This document shows positions 21,781 to 31,000 of a stretch of DNA of 64,000 bases, piece after piece. The first letter of the stretch is position 1. Every line of letters begins with the position of its first letter. This DNA is from Mimosa pudica (taxonomy: Eukaryota > Streptophyta > Magnoliopsida > Fabales > Fabaceae): positions 1,639,493 through 1,703,492 of the forward strand of contig JAKELP010000030.1 of assembly GCA_029929735.1 (NCBI GenBank). The letters run 5' to 3'. The notes under the pieces were generated by a model, which saw only the letters and a list, made by a program, of their open reading frames with translations, did no database searches and had not been told where the DNA came from. A program made the position numbers and the translations under genes.

Positions 21781-21793
21781 GGCTCTGATACCA
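21781..21793 (-). promoter_or_regulatory. Primer-binding site of young copia
   Basis: Minus strand TGGTATCAGAGCC directly abuts the 5' LTR, complementary to initiator Met-tRNA. Confidence 0.9.
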
Positions 21794-21980
21794 TGCCAAA
21801 ATCTCAATTTCATTTCATGAAATGATCTAATACATTCAGAGGTCTTTTATACTTGTTAAGACAGAGACTTATTGTAACTAACTAGTGACACGTCAGCTAA
21901 CTATCTAACTGAATTAGTTACACCTCAGCATCTAATAACAAACTAGTGACACGTCAGCATTTGACTCAGTATGACTAATA
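21794..21980 (-). repeat. 5' LTR of young copia (187 bp)
   Basis: Same sequence as 16471-16662 apart from one missing 5-bp unit. Followed outside by the GATGT duplication and the Helitron frame. Confidence 0.95.
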
Positions 21981-21985
21981 GATGT

Positions 21986-22552
21986 TGCATCATCATGTTG
22001 TGCACTTAACACCAATTTTAGTCCTTCCTTACTCCTAACCCTTGACAAAGCTACATACAATTGGCCATGAGTAAAAATGGGTTTTGACAAATATAGTCAA
22101 ACTTTCCTCAACGATTGTCCATGACTCTTATTAATTGTCATGGTAAAGGAAAGAATTATAGGAAACTGTCGCCTTTGCATTTTGAATGACAATCTTGTCT
22201 CTGAAGGATTCATATCCATTTTATGTATTAGGAATTTTCGATTAGACTTGCTTCCATTCAAAGTAATAGCCTCAAGCACCATCTTACCAATTCTAGTGAT
22301 TCTCAATCTTGTTCCATTGCAAAGCCCACCTTCCTGATCAATGTTACGAAGTAACATTATTGGCGCATCAAATTTAAGTTGCAGGCAATGAGGTGCCATT
22401 CCAGATGCTTCGATTGTGTTAAGAAACTATGTTGAATAAAGGTTACCCACATCATCAGCTTCAACAGAATATGGGCAAACACTGTCAGCGCTAAAAGATT
22501 CAATAGCTTCTCCACAAAGTAATGAACACATGTAATCATTTATATTACTACT
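21986..22552 (-). pseudogene. Helitron helicase, C-terminal motifs
   Basis: The minus-strand 100-aa frame 22399-22097 holds APIMLLRNIDQEGGLCNGTRL and RRQFPIILSFTMTINKSHGQS, the late PIF1-type helicase motifs of plant Helitron Rep/helicase proteins. Upstream, on the other side of a frameshift or stop, NDYMCSLLCGEAIESFSADSV continues the same protein up to 22552; downstream it runs into the copia insertion. In the active protein this part helps unwind DNA during rolling-circle transposition. Stops such as the one near 22430 and another near 22096 show it is dead. Confidence 0.9.
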
Positions 22553-23893
22553 CACAATTTTGCAACCGCAAGAGCACGGGTCAAGTTTAAATAGTATAGT
22601 GGAAAGTAAGAGTGTCGTTCCAACAAAGACTATGTTTAAGCAAGTTCAACAAGTTCATTTTGTTCTAAATTAAGTATGGGCAAAACAAGTAGTTTAGTGA
22701 AAAATAGGTGATAAAAGTAACAATTAGCAAAATAAATAGTCTACTTAAATTTGAACACAATGGGAAAGACCTAGGTTTACTTATCCACTTTGTACTTCAT
22801 GATACTTGATTAACCCTCCTCAATTATCAATTAATGAATACTATGTTGATATTTGAAGTCTCAAGTATTTGAATAACTTTTCCAAGCTCACACAAACCTT
22901 AGTTAACATTAATATGCACATTTGCATACTATATACTCTGTCAACTAGCTTCTATATCAACCCACTCCAATTTTACAAAACTTGGTTAATGAATATTCTT
23001 ATCTCATTAACTAACTCTCCATTCCTATTTGGAATTTCAAGAGAAGCTTGAATTTAATTTAGTTCATTATTTAGCTATGCTCTTCCAAACCACAACTAAA
23101 TAAACATGCTAAGTGTTGCACACCACTTAGTAAAAACAAAGCACAAGTTAAATTCACAACTATAATAAACATTAATTAACAAGAGAGAAGGATTTTAAAG
23201 TATCAATCCATACAAAGCTTCAAAATAAACCTAGAATAAGGAGTTTAGCTACACATAATGAGAAAAAAAATCAAGAATCTCATATCTAAACATGTTTACT
23301 AACATAGCAATGCAAGAGAAAGAGAAATGGAAGTAGAAGGAGATTACAAAAGAGGACTCCACAAGAAGTTTGCTTCAAAATGCTCCAAAGATCCTCTTCC
23401 CCAAGCTCCAAATCTTGCCCTAACTCACTCTCAAGGTGTTTCTCTAGCTCCCCACTTGTTCCAAAGTTTGTTATGTTCCATTTTCGGTCAAACCCTAAGT
23501 TTTATATCTAAACAGGGGCTGTGTGCCGCGGCATACACTGTTGTGCGCTGGGGCGCATCATGTCTGAGAGCACATTTCTTCTATTTTCTTCATGCGCCGC
23601 AACATACAATGTTGTGCGCTGCGGCATACCTCATCAGAGTAAGTCTTCTTTCCATGACTTGCCATGATGCAACACTTTTTCTGATAAAAAAAATGATGCA
23701 ACACTTTGCTCCTCTTATGAACTTCTTTCCTTTTGTATCTCTCCCCTACAAAACATAGATGATTCCAATAGTTTTCTTGAATAATGAGCTAAAGGAAAGT
23801 CACTCAATTTTCACAAGTTATTCTCTCAATTATGAACATTATCAAGCATTTGTGAGTGTTAACAAATGAAAATTGAGTGAAATATGCTAAATT
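22553..23893 (-). mobile_element. Old gypsy-type LTR inside Helitron
   Basis: The left part (CCGCAAGAGCACGGGTCAAG, then GTAAGAGTGTCGTTCCAACA) matches the LTRs at 40395 and 46645, and the similarity continues through blocks near 22780-23220. The right third diverges. Helitron coding flanks it on both sides, so it is an insertion, probably a solo LTR, but exact ends and target duplication could not be fixed. Orientation follows the related element. The 143-aa frame at 23327-23758 is not a recognised gene. CGCCGC/GCGCTG-rich blocks near 23525 and 23595 repeat TACACTGTTGTGCGCTG. Confidence 0.7.
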
Positions 23894-24447
23894 TCTAGAG
23901 ATTAACAATGACCTACCATCTATAATGTAAGAGCTAGTATGGCACAATCATTTAAGTTTGAATTGGAAGATAGGTTGCTCAAGAAATTGTCATATGTTTA
24001 GTGCGCAATAGCATGTATTGGATCAACGCTAGATTGCAAAATCAATTGAGGTAGAATTTCAACCTCATATGCACCATTAGGTGTGCCTAATTTCCCATCA
24101 CCAATGTCTAACAACCATTTTGAAAAATTTTCAATCTTCTCTTTAACGATTGGATCATTTGATGAGCTGAGGCACATGTTCTCAGTCAACTCATACATTT
24201 GGCAATGTCTCCATAAGATTGATGATGCAAACATTTATAATATCGGCTCTCCACGCTTTTGGAATCACAAGAAGTATCTTCCTGAAATCACCACTCATCA
24301 CCACACATTTGCCTCCAAATGGACGATTTTAATGCATGACGTCCTGAAGTGAACGATTGAAACCCTAAATACCAAGACGCTAAACCATTGGAGCCTCATC
24401 CAATAATCAATTGTGTTTCCTTTAAAAGGTTAGCCAACGGTGAATTC
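23894..24447 (-). pseudogene. Helitron helicase, Walker B region
   Basis: Minus strand: LANLLKETQLIIWDEAPM (Walker B-type DEAP, near 24390), then FGGKCVVMSGDFRKILLVIPK (near 24270) and a 78-aa frame (24234-23998) with LWRHCQMYELTENMCLSSS and WLLDIGDGKLGTPNG, in the normal order of PIF1-like Helitron helicase. Frame breaks separate these blocks. The sequence continues beyond the stop near 23998 as NFLSNLSSNS and CAILALTL before the LTR junction. It is the middle island of the split Helitron gene. Confidence 0.9.
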
Positions 24448-24452
24448 TGATT

Positions 24453-25009
24453 TGCTTGAAATATTTAATCGGATCCGCCCTCGATGGACCGGATCATCTG
24501 ATTGCTAAATCTGACGACCTTTAGGAAAGCAGAAAGTTGACAAATCAGCATTAATATGTGATTGATGCTGATTGATTTGATTAGAATCAAATCAGTCAAC
24601 AAATCAACATTAATATGTGATTGATTTGATTAGAGAATCAAATCAGTTATTATTGTTGATTGGTGTCATAATGACTGCAATAATGGCGGTGATATTTCTA
24701 TCCTTCTTAGTTACACTCCTGTCACTATAAATAGAGGTGTCTCGTTCATTTGTCAGTATCCGAGTGTGCGTGCTAAGACACCTCAGCCACTCTGGCTTTC
24801 CTTCTCACGGCATTTGTGAATCAAACCTGGGTTCTAGTAACCCAGTTCTGCGTGAGCTGAATCCTTCGGGATTCTTGGCTCCGAGTATAAGCTTGTTATC
24901 ACGGCATTTGTTTGTTCTTGTTCTTGCAGGAACTCTGTCCAAGTTCGGGTTCGGGTGCGGGTTCGAAGCTCCGGGTCCGGGAAAACTCGTGGGCCGGGTA
25001 ATTCCTTCA
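24453..25009 (+). repeat. 5' LTR of old copia (557 bp)
   Basis: Starts TGCTTGAAATATTTAATCGG and ends GGGTAATTCCTTCA. It shares its whole length with the three-part 3' LTR, apart from small indels. Contains CACTATAAATAGAGGTG (24723-24739), a likely TATA region, and an inverted pair of AATCAAATCA motifs. Confidence 0.93.
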
Positions 25010-25010
25010 T

Positions 25011-25023
25011 TGGCATCAGAGCC
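25011..25023 (+). promoter_or_regulatory. Primer-binding site of old copia
   Basis: TGGCATCAGAGCC, one base away from the usual TGGTATCAGAGCC complement of initiator Met-tRNA, one base after the LTR. Confidence 0.85.
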
Positions 25024-26094
25024 ATAATGATTCTGAGGCTGGAGTTGAGGTAGGGCCTCGAATTATTTTTTCCGCTACATTGCTTAATGAATTAACATAT
25101 AAACATTTTATTTTATTTCTTTGTGATTAATTTAAAATTATATGCTTTTATTCATGAACTAGAACATGTTTATGTCTCTTTACATATGTATATGCGAATT
25201 ATGCATTATATTTGAAGCATGTTATTTTTTCCAGAAAATAGTCACGGAATGAATATGTGAGATTTGATATTGATATTTTAATATATGTATGTCATTATCC
25301 TTGTGAGATGTGTTTTCATATGAAATCTGGAATCAAATGAATATATGCATGCTTCACTATAAATTTTCTGAGATTAGTTATAACTTATTCAAATGGGTGA
25401 AATAGTTGTGTAATCTCAGATTTTTGACAAGAACGTGTTCTTAGGATAAATATCCCATAGGCTTCAGATTAAGATTATCCTTTCGATTTTAATAACATGC
25501 GTGGTCAATAAAACATCAAAGAATAATGTATCTGAAATCATTCATAAGATTTAATCACAAATCCAAGGTCGAAACCGCATTTTCTCTCTCTGGCCGAACG
25601 TGTATTTTGAGCAAATCTGGGACTGTGTTTCTCGGTTTTCGTGAATACCCATAGGCATAGGCTTGTAGAGCTCGTCGAGACAAATCCAACGGCGTAAACA
25701 TCGCGTCAAACAGAGTTCGGATGAGGGAGATAGAGCTCCCCGAATTTTTCGGGGGTCACCGGCGGTGGCGGCGGGCTCACCGAAGCTCCACCGCTGGTGA
25801 GTGAGGAAGAAGACATGGGCATTTTCGTAAATGCGCAGCAATTAAGTGAAGTGCTGTGTTTTGCGGTTCAGGTGTGGGAGTAAACCGGGCCGGGCCGGTT
25901 TAGACCGGTCCAGCAGAATTTTTTTGAACTGAAGTCCAGCAGATTTATTTGCCTACAAAATGCCCATTTGGGCTGTGGCCCAACCGAAATTAAAACAAAA
26001 AAAAACAGACTGATGTTGGATAGGGCCGTGGCCTAATCCGAAAATAAAAAAAAGGGCGTTTTGGGCCGTTTCGGGCCCAATGACATTTTTTTAA
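25024..26094 (+). other. Leader and 5' internal region of old copia
   Basis: Non-coding. AT-rich to 25540, then GC-rich (25550-25860) with a 96-aa minus-strand frame of no known family. At 25876-25912 there is a run of CCGGGCCGG/CCGGTTTAGACCGG-like palindromic sequence, and GGCCC-rich blocks at 25975-26085. No gag start is recognisable. Confidence 0.5.
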
Positions 26095-26473
26095 GGGTAA
26101 GGGACCTAATCTGCCCCCGAAGTAACCACCAAGGAGCGCTGAGCACCCTGAACTAACAACAGGCCCGTATCTGAAGGGTGGGGGTGGGGGGGCGGTGGGT
26201 GGGGGGTGAAGAGGGAGGGGGAATTTTTTTTTTTATTTAATGTGTGACCCACATTAACTTATCCTACATGGCGATGACAAGGCGCCGGGTGGCAAAACAG
26301 GTCTCCACGTGGCGTCCACATATGCATACTAACGGTCAAACGTTGTTGACCGTCAAATCGGGGTAGTTTTTAAACACCTTGGTTACTTGGAGTGCAGATA
26401 CGGGCCTGTTGTTAGTTCAGGGTGCTCAGCGCTCCTTGGTGGTTACTTCGGGGGCAGATTAGGTCCCTTACCC
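26095..26473. mobile_element. Mutator-type MITE (379 bp)
   Basis: Inverted arms of about 85 bp: GGGTAAGGGACCTAATCTGC at the left and its complement ending TAGGTCCCTTACCC at 26473. Flanks 26086-26094 and 26474-26482 are both TTTTTTTAA, a 9-bp duplication. The interior has a G-rich run (26177-26220). Related copies lie at 15896-16121 and 50967-51248. Confidence 0.93.
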
Positions 26474-26569
26474 TTTTTTTAACCCAGTTTATTTTTCTGG
26501 GCTACATTTTTTTTCCTTCAGATTAATAGTTATTTATTTATTTAATTAATTGATAATTATTTAATTATT

Positions 26570-27197
26570 TAATTAATAATTTTTTAAAAAAAAAAAAATC
26601 CTTATTTTTTCCTTTTATTTTTAAAGATGTGAAGGTCTAAATTTTTTTTAACAAATTAAAATTGATTATGTATCAATTAAATTAAGGATAAGTGATCCTT
26701 ATTTGAATAAATTGATTGTGTATCAATTATACCAATTATGCACCAATTAAAATAGAAATAAGTGATTTCTATTTGACATTAATTGGTTATGTATATATCA
26801 ATGAATATGGATAAGTGATCCTTAATGGTTGTGCATCAATTAAAATTAATTATGCATCAATCAAAATAGAAATAAGTGATTTCTATTTGACATTCATTGA
26901 TTGTGTATCCAATTAAATAAGGATAAGTGATCCTTATTTGACTAAATTGATTATGTGTCAATTACAACTAATTTTGCATCAATTAAATTAGTTGTATATT
27001 AATTAAAATAAAATAAGTGATTTTTATTTTGAAATTAATTGATGATTGTGTATCAATTAAATAGGAATCAAGAGTAATTTCTATTTCACACACACACACA
27101 CACATAAATAATCATGAATCAAACTTACATAAGTAATGTATGTTGCCTTTAAAATTATTGAGATTCTATGTGCATCCTTTAATTTTTCTTATTCATG

Positions 27198-27231
<34 letters not shown>
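26570..27231 (+). repeat. Degenerate tandem repeats and microsatellites
   Basis: From about 26640 to 27070 alternating blocks recur: GGATAAGTGATCCTTATTTG, AGAAATAAGTGATTTCTATT and TGATTATGTATCAATTAAA, giving an irregular higher-order unit of roughly 110-180 bp. Each AAGTGAT block sits in a short palindrome (GGATAAGTGATCC). It is followed by (CA)n at 27084-27104 and (TA)n at 27202-27231. Lies in the leader of the old copia. Confidence 0.8.
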
Positions 27232-27233
<2 letters not shown>

Positions 27234-27235
27234 AA

Positions 27236-28412
27236 AATGTGTTTAATTTAAAATAGTTTTTGGACCAATATTTTTTTTGTGAACATAATCATGTGTTGAT
27301 TAATATGGCAACGTTAAACCAGAAAATACCCCTGCATCAAAGTGTTTGATGCTATGAGCACTAAACTAAAAGGTCACAACCAACTAACATGAATTGAACG
27401 TTTCATGAGGGAACAAGTCTGTGTGACTGTGGATTCTAAAGATGAAGTAAAAGGACCTGACAAATTAAATATTGTCAAACACACTTATAAGGACAAGATC
27501 CTGAAAGTGAGGATTGTAGAATAATGTGTGGATCTATTTCCATTATCATGATCTAAGTTAAAAAAAACCCCATCTTCCTCAAAAAGTCTTGTGAAGACAC
27601 TTTCGACCACAAGATATAAATAAATTTATTAAATGAATTACATGTGTTGTTTTTCTGTTTTAATAAATTTAATACTCAAATTCAGTGGCAGTTAAATTTA
27701 TTTATTGAATTACATATGTTGTTTTTCTATTTAATAAATTTAATACTCCAATTGAGTGGGAGTTTATTTAATGAATTTCATTTGTTGTTAATCTTAAATT
27801 TAATGCTCCAATTGAGTGGGAGTTGTTTACTTTGATTGAATTGCATGTGTTGTTATTCTCTTAATGTATTCCAATTCAATAACAAATAACTTATTAAATT
27901 AAATAAACATCCTCATAAAATTTAATAAAATTTTAATTGAGTGGGAGTTTATTAATAATATGCATGTGTTGCTGTTATTAATTTAAACTATATAGTTTAG
28001 AGAATATAAGAAAAGTTCAATGATGAATAGCGAACTAGAATGAGTTGGATGGGGGTCAACCTAGTTGATTCCTGAAAACAAAACTAGTAAACTACCATTG
28101 TTGGTTTTTCAGAGGATTCATAGAACCATTAATCTCAAGTGGAGATTATTTGTGCATACTTTATAAAAAAATATCAAATTAGATGTCTATATGAAGTCAA
28201 AACATATTCATCACTGTCCTTATGAGAAGTGACAAGATGAATAGAGAAAATTATGACATGTGTCGTCATAAGATCTCTTATGTCCTGTTAGAGCAAAAAG
28301 TCACTAAGCCCTAAAAGGTGTTCTTCCATGACACAATGCAAAATGTTCCATAGAGGGAGCAACATGCATACAATGTATGGAAGAGGAAATATACTGTCGT
28401 ATAGGTCACAAT
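27236..28412 (+). pseudogene. Decayed 5' internal (gag-side) region of old copia
   Basis: Short stop-filled pieces such as FDAMSTKLKGHNQ and ERFMREQVCVTV (27340-27430) and IVKHTYKDKILKV (27470-27510) look like remnants of a gag-like frame, but no complete domain is visible. A purine-rich repeat array occupies 27630-27960. The final 5 bp (ACAAT, 28408-28412) are the target duplication of the following solo LTR. Confidence 0.35.
27630..27960 (+). repeat. Array of PPT-like AATTGAGTGGGAGTT motifs
   Basis: The motif occurs at about 27676 (variant ATTCAGTGGCAGTT), 27749, 27809 and 27936, embedded in repeats with TTTAATGAATTRCATGTGTTG and AATTTAATACTCC. The GAGTGGGAG core equals the purine tract beside the 3' LTR (34253-34262). 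Confidence 0.75.
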
Positions 28413-29951
28413 TGTTAGAATCTTAAGTTTTGATGAAGACTAAAATATGAAAGAACAAGTTAAACACTTAGAAAAATTAGGTTAATATAGAACCACAAGA
28501 GTACAACCGGATGTGGATTTACTTCCGGATGGACTAGGACTAGCGCTCGCGGATGAATGACTCATCCCCCAGCGGAAGCAAGTAATACACTAAGTCATAA
28601 CTCAGTCTAGGAACATTAGGAGCATAAAATCCTTGAGACTAAGTTAGGACGCAACCGGATGCAGGAATGCTTCCGGATGCTTAGTGACTAGCGCTGCCTA
28701 TTGGATTAGGCAACACCGAGCGTCAGTGAATATAACTCTAAGTCATAACTAAAGTCTAGTAGGAGTACTTCCGGATGTGGAATTGCTTCCAGAAGTAAGA
28801 GAGCTTCCTTAGACATAATGAACTCCCACTGCATGTGACTATGTGTTAATATTGCTAGACTAACGTTCAAGTGCAGCACTGAGTGATGTTGCTTCCGGAT
28901 GTGGAATTGCTTCCGGTAGCAATCAGAATGTCAGAACGTACAACAGTGCAGTGTCAGAGTGCTTTTTGGCAGAGCAGAGTTGTCAGAGTTGCTTTTCAGA
29001 GATAAAGCAAAGTCAACCCTGCTGAGTATTAATTGAGCATTAATGAGCAACGGTAACAAGGGAATAACAGCTATATTCCAACGGCATTGTTACCTACCAA
29101 GAGAGAGAATACTTGAAGACACTATATAAAGAAGCTCATCTTCATTTATGAAGAGAACTTGGAGAAATCACAGAAATCTAGAGAGAGAAACTGAGAATAC
29201 TCTTCAAGCATACAAAGCTGCCCAGAAAAGCAAGAGAGCACTTAATACATTGAGAGTTCTTTTCATCTACTCATCTTGTACTCTTTGTAGTTAAGTCTCT
29301 TCATTTATTGAGAGCATTCATTGTACTTAAGTGTTTATCATAATCAGTTCATAGAGTGAACATATTATCAAATCTTCTAATCAAGAGAGGCTGTTCTAAA
29401 GCTTGGTGCTTGAAGAACAGTGTTGTAACATTACAAAAGTAAGGGGGAGTATTTAGAGGTTTTCTAAATCTCCAAGGTTGCAAGTGAGCCCGTGTAAAAC
29501 TTGCGGTTGTAAGGTTGCAAGTGAGCCCGTGTAAAACTTGTGGTTGTAAGGTTGCAAGTGATCAAACTTGCGGTTGTAAAGGTTTGCAGGTAAGCCCGGT
29601 GGAAAACCTGTGGGTTGTTAGGTGAACCCGTGTTCGTAAAACCTAAAGTGTAAAGGCTTTCTTGTGCCTGGTTTAAACAAGAAGTTTAGTGGATTGAAAA
29701 TCTCAGGTGAAGCCTGGGGACTGGATGTAGGTCTGGAAGTGACCGAACCAGGATAAATTTGTGTGTGCTTATTCTGGTTGTTTAATCTACACATCTCAAG
29801 CACCACACCACTATATACTTACTTGTGCATGGGATGATTCATCGTCACTCTCATCAAGCACAAGGAGTAAGGTTTTAAAAAGGAGAATTTTATAAGCTTT
29901 TTTCTGACACCCAATTCACCCCCCCCTCTTGGGTGATAGCCACTCATTTCA
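28413..29951 (+). mobile_element. Solo LTR, Sire-type copia, mosaic (1539 bp)
   Basis: Starts TGTTAGAATCTTAAG and ends GCCACTCATTTCA, with ACAAT at 28408-28412 and 29952-29956. No internal sequence. TATA box at 29124-29132 (TATATAAAG). Its U3 and early R resemble the LTRs at 3396 and 34378, while the later R/U5 part from about 29335 resembles those at 42954 and 54320, so it looks recombinant. Near 29470-29600 it has a tandem series of GGTTGCAAGTGAGCCCGTGT-like units (about 3). Confidence 0.95.
29124..29132 (+). promoter_or_regulatory. TATA box of solo LTR
   Basis: TATATAAAG at the place of the TATA box in sibling LTRs. Confidence 0.55.
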
Positions 29952-29956
29952 ACAAT

Positions 29957-31000
29957 GCTTGCGGCTATGACTAACGACGTAATTTGTCTAATTGAGAGAC
30001 ATGCTACCGCATTAACCATGTGGTACTCTTTCCGATGCGCAATAGGTGCAAATTGTCTCAAGAACACTCCTATCTAGTTGGGATCACATGAGGCATTAGG
30101 GCTTTTACTGACGTGGCTCACCAAATCCCGCTATGACCAAATGGATCATGTGAAACCAAAAAGGTCAGACAATTTAAATTAAATAAATGACTCTTCATTA
30201 GTTGAAAAGTAAGTCCATTAACGGCAAGGGATTGAGATCCCAAAAGATGATAAATGATCATGAGGCTCTAAAGGAAATAAGTCCTTTAAGATAGGGAAGA
30301 AGCAAGTTTAAGAAACATGATCTTTCGTAGATCAAGTGTTATACTTGTAAATATCTCGGCCGCTATGCCAAGGGCTACCCTTAGAAAAGGGCATACAGAC
30401 CGTGTGATTAGAGATCGTCAGAACTTCACAGCAATTTTCGCTGGTTACCAGCAAGAGCATGTGGCTTTACGTTGGAAACATTACCAGAGTTAATGTTAAA
30501 GGGATTGGTACCTACAAATTAGATATGCAAGGAGGCCAAGCCTTCACGTTTATGTGATGTTCTTGACATGCTAGATATCCAGTGAAATCTAGGTCTGTTA
30601 TTTCTTTAGTTAAAAAATTTGGGTTTAATGTCAATATAGTTGACATTAATAATGAGACCGATCTTTTCTGATTTGGTTATATTTCGAAAAGTTCCCTTGT
30701 TTTTAATGAAATTGTGATTTCATTTCTTGCTACTCAACATTTTTGTTAATGTTGATTACGATACATAAAATGCTATATTAGGATATATTTGTCATAATCG
30801 TATGACTAAATTATTCAAATAAGGGCATGTTGTGTGATGTATCGAAAAAGGGAATAGTCCCTATGTGAGAATAGTCTTGCATGCAAGAGCGCAAGGAAAC
30901 CTTTCGGCAACGTAACCAATGCACAGTACTACCCTCTTATACTTATTCATTTGAATATTTGCAGATAGGCATATCATAGAGCATGATACTTCATTACATT
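29957..31000 (+). pseudogene. Old copia gag-protease remnant
   Basis: Stop-filled frames retain MLAAMTNDV at the start, a decayed knuckle near 30340 (CYTCKYLGRYAKGYP, with the last Cys lost) and, near 30440-30540, pieces like LRWKHY and YLQIRYARRPSL that fit the post-protease region YKLDMRGGQ of copia. Multiple stops and frame changes; dead. Assignment rests on order and context more than on any single motif. Confidence 0.6.

Larger units (their letters stand above)
16471..21980 (-). mobile_element. Complete young Ty1/copia retrotransposon
   Basis: Flanked by GATGT at 16466-16470 and 21981-21985. LTRs are 192 bp (16471-16662) and 187 bp (21794-21980) and differ, by eye, only by one 5-bp unit in a TTTCA repeat, so insertion was recent. 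In element orientation the LTR starts TATTAGTC and ends TTTTGGCA: a TA...CA terminus instead of TG...CA. A PBS for initiator Met-tRNA abuts the 5' LTR and a PPT abuts the 3' LTR. One long gag-pol frame is broken only by the TRIM at 18849-19208. It sits in the helicase gene of the Helitron. Confidence 0.97.

Noticed and set aside
23327..23758. 143-aa frame in the old gypsy LTR
   Set aside because: No domain, and low-complexity CGCCGC/GCGCTG sequence; lies in an LTR interrupting the Helitron.
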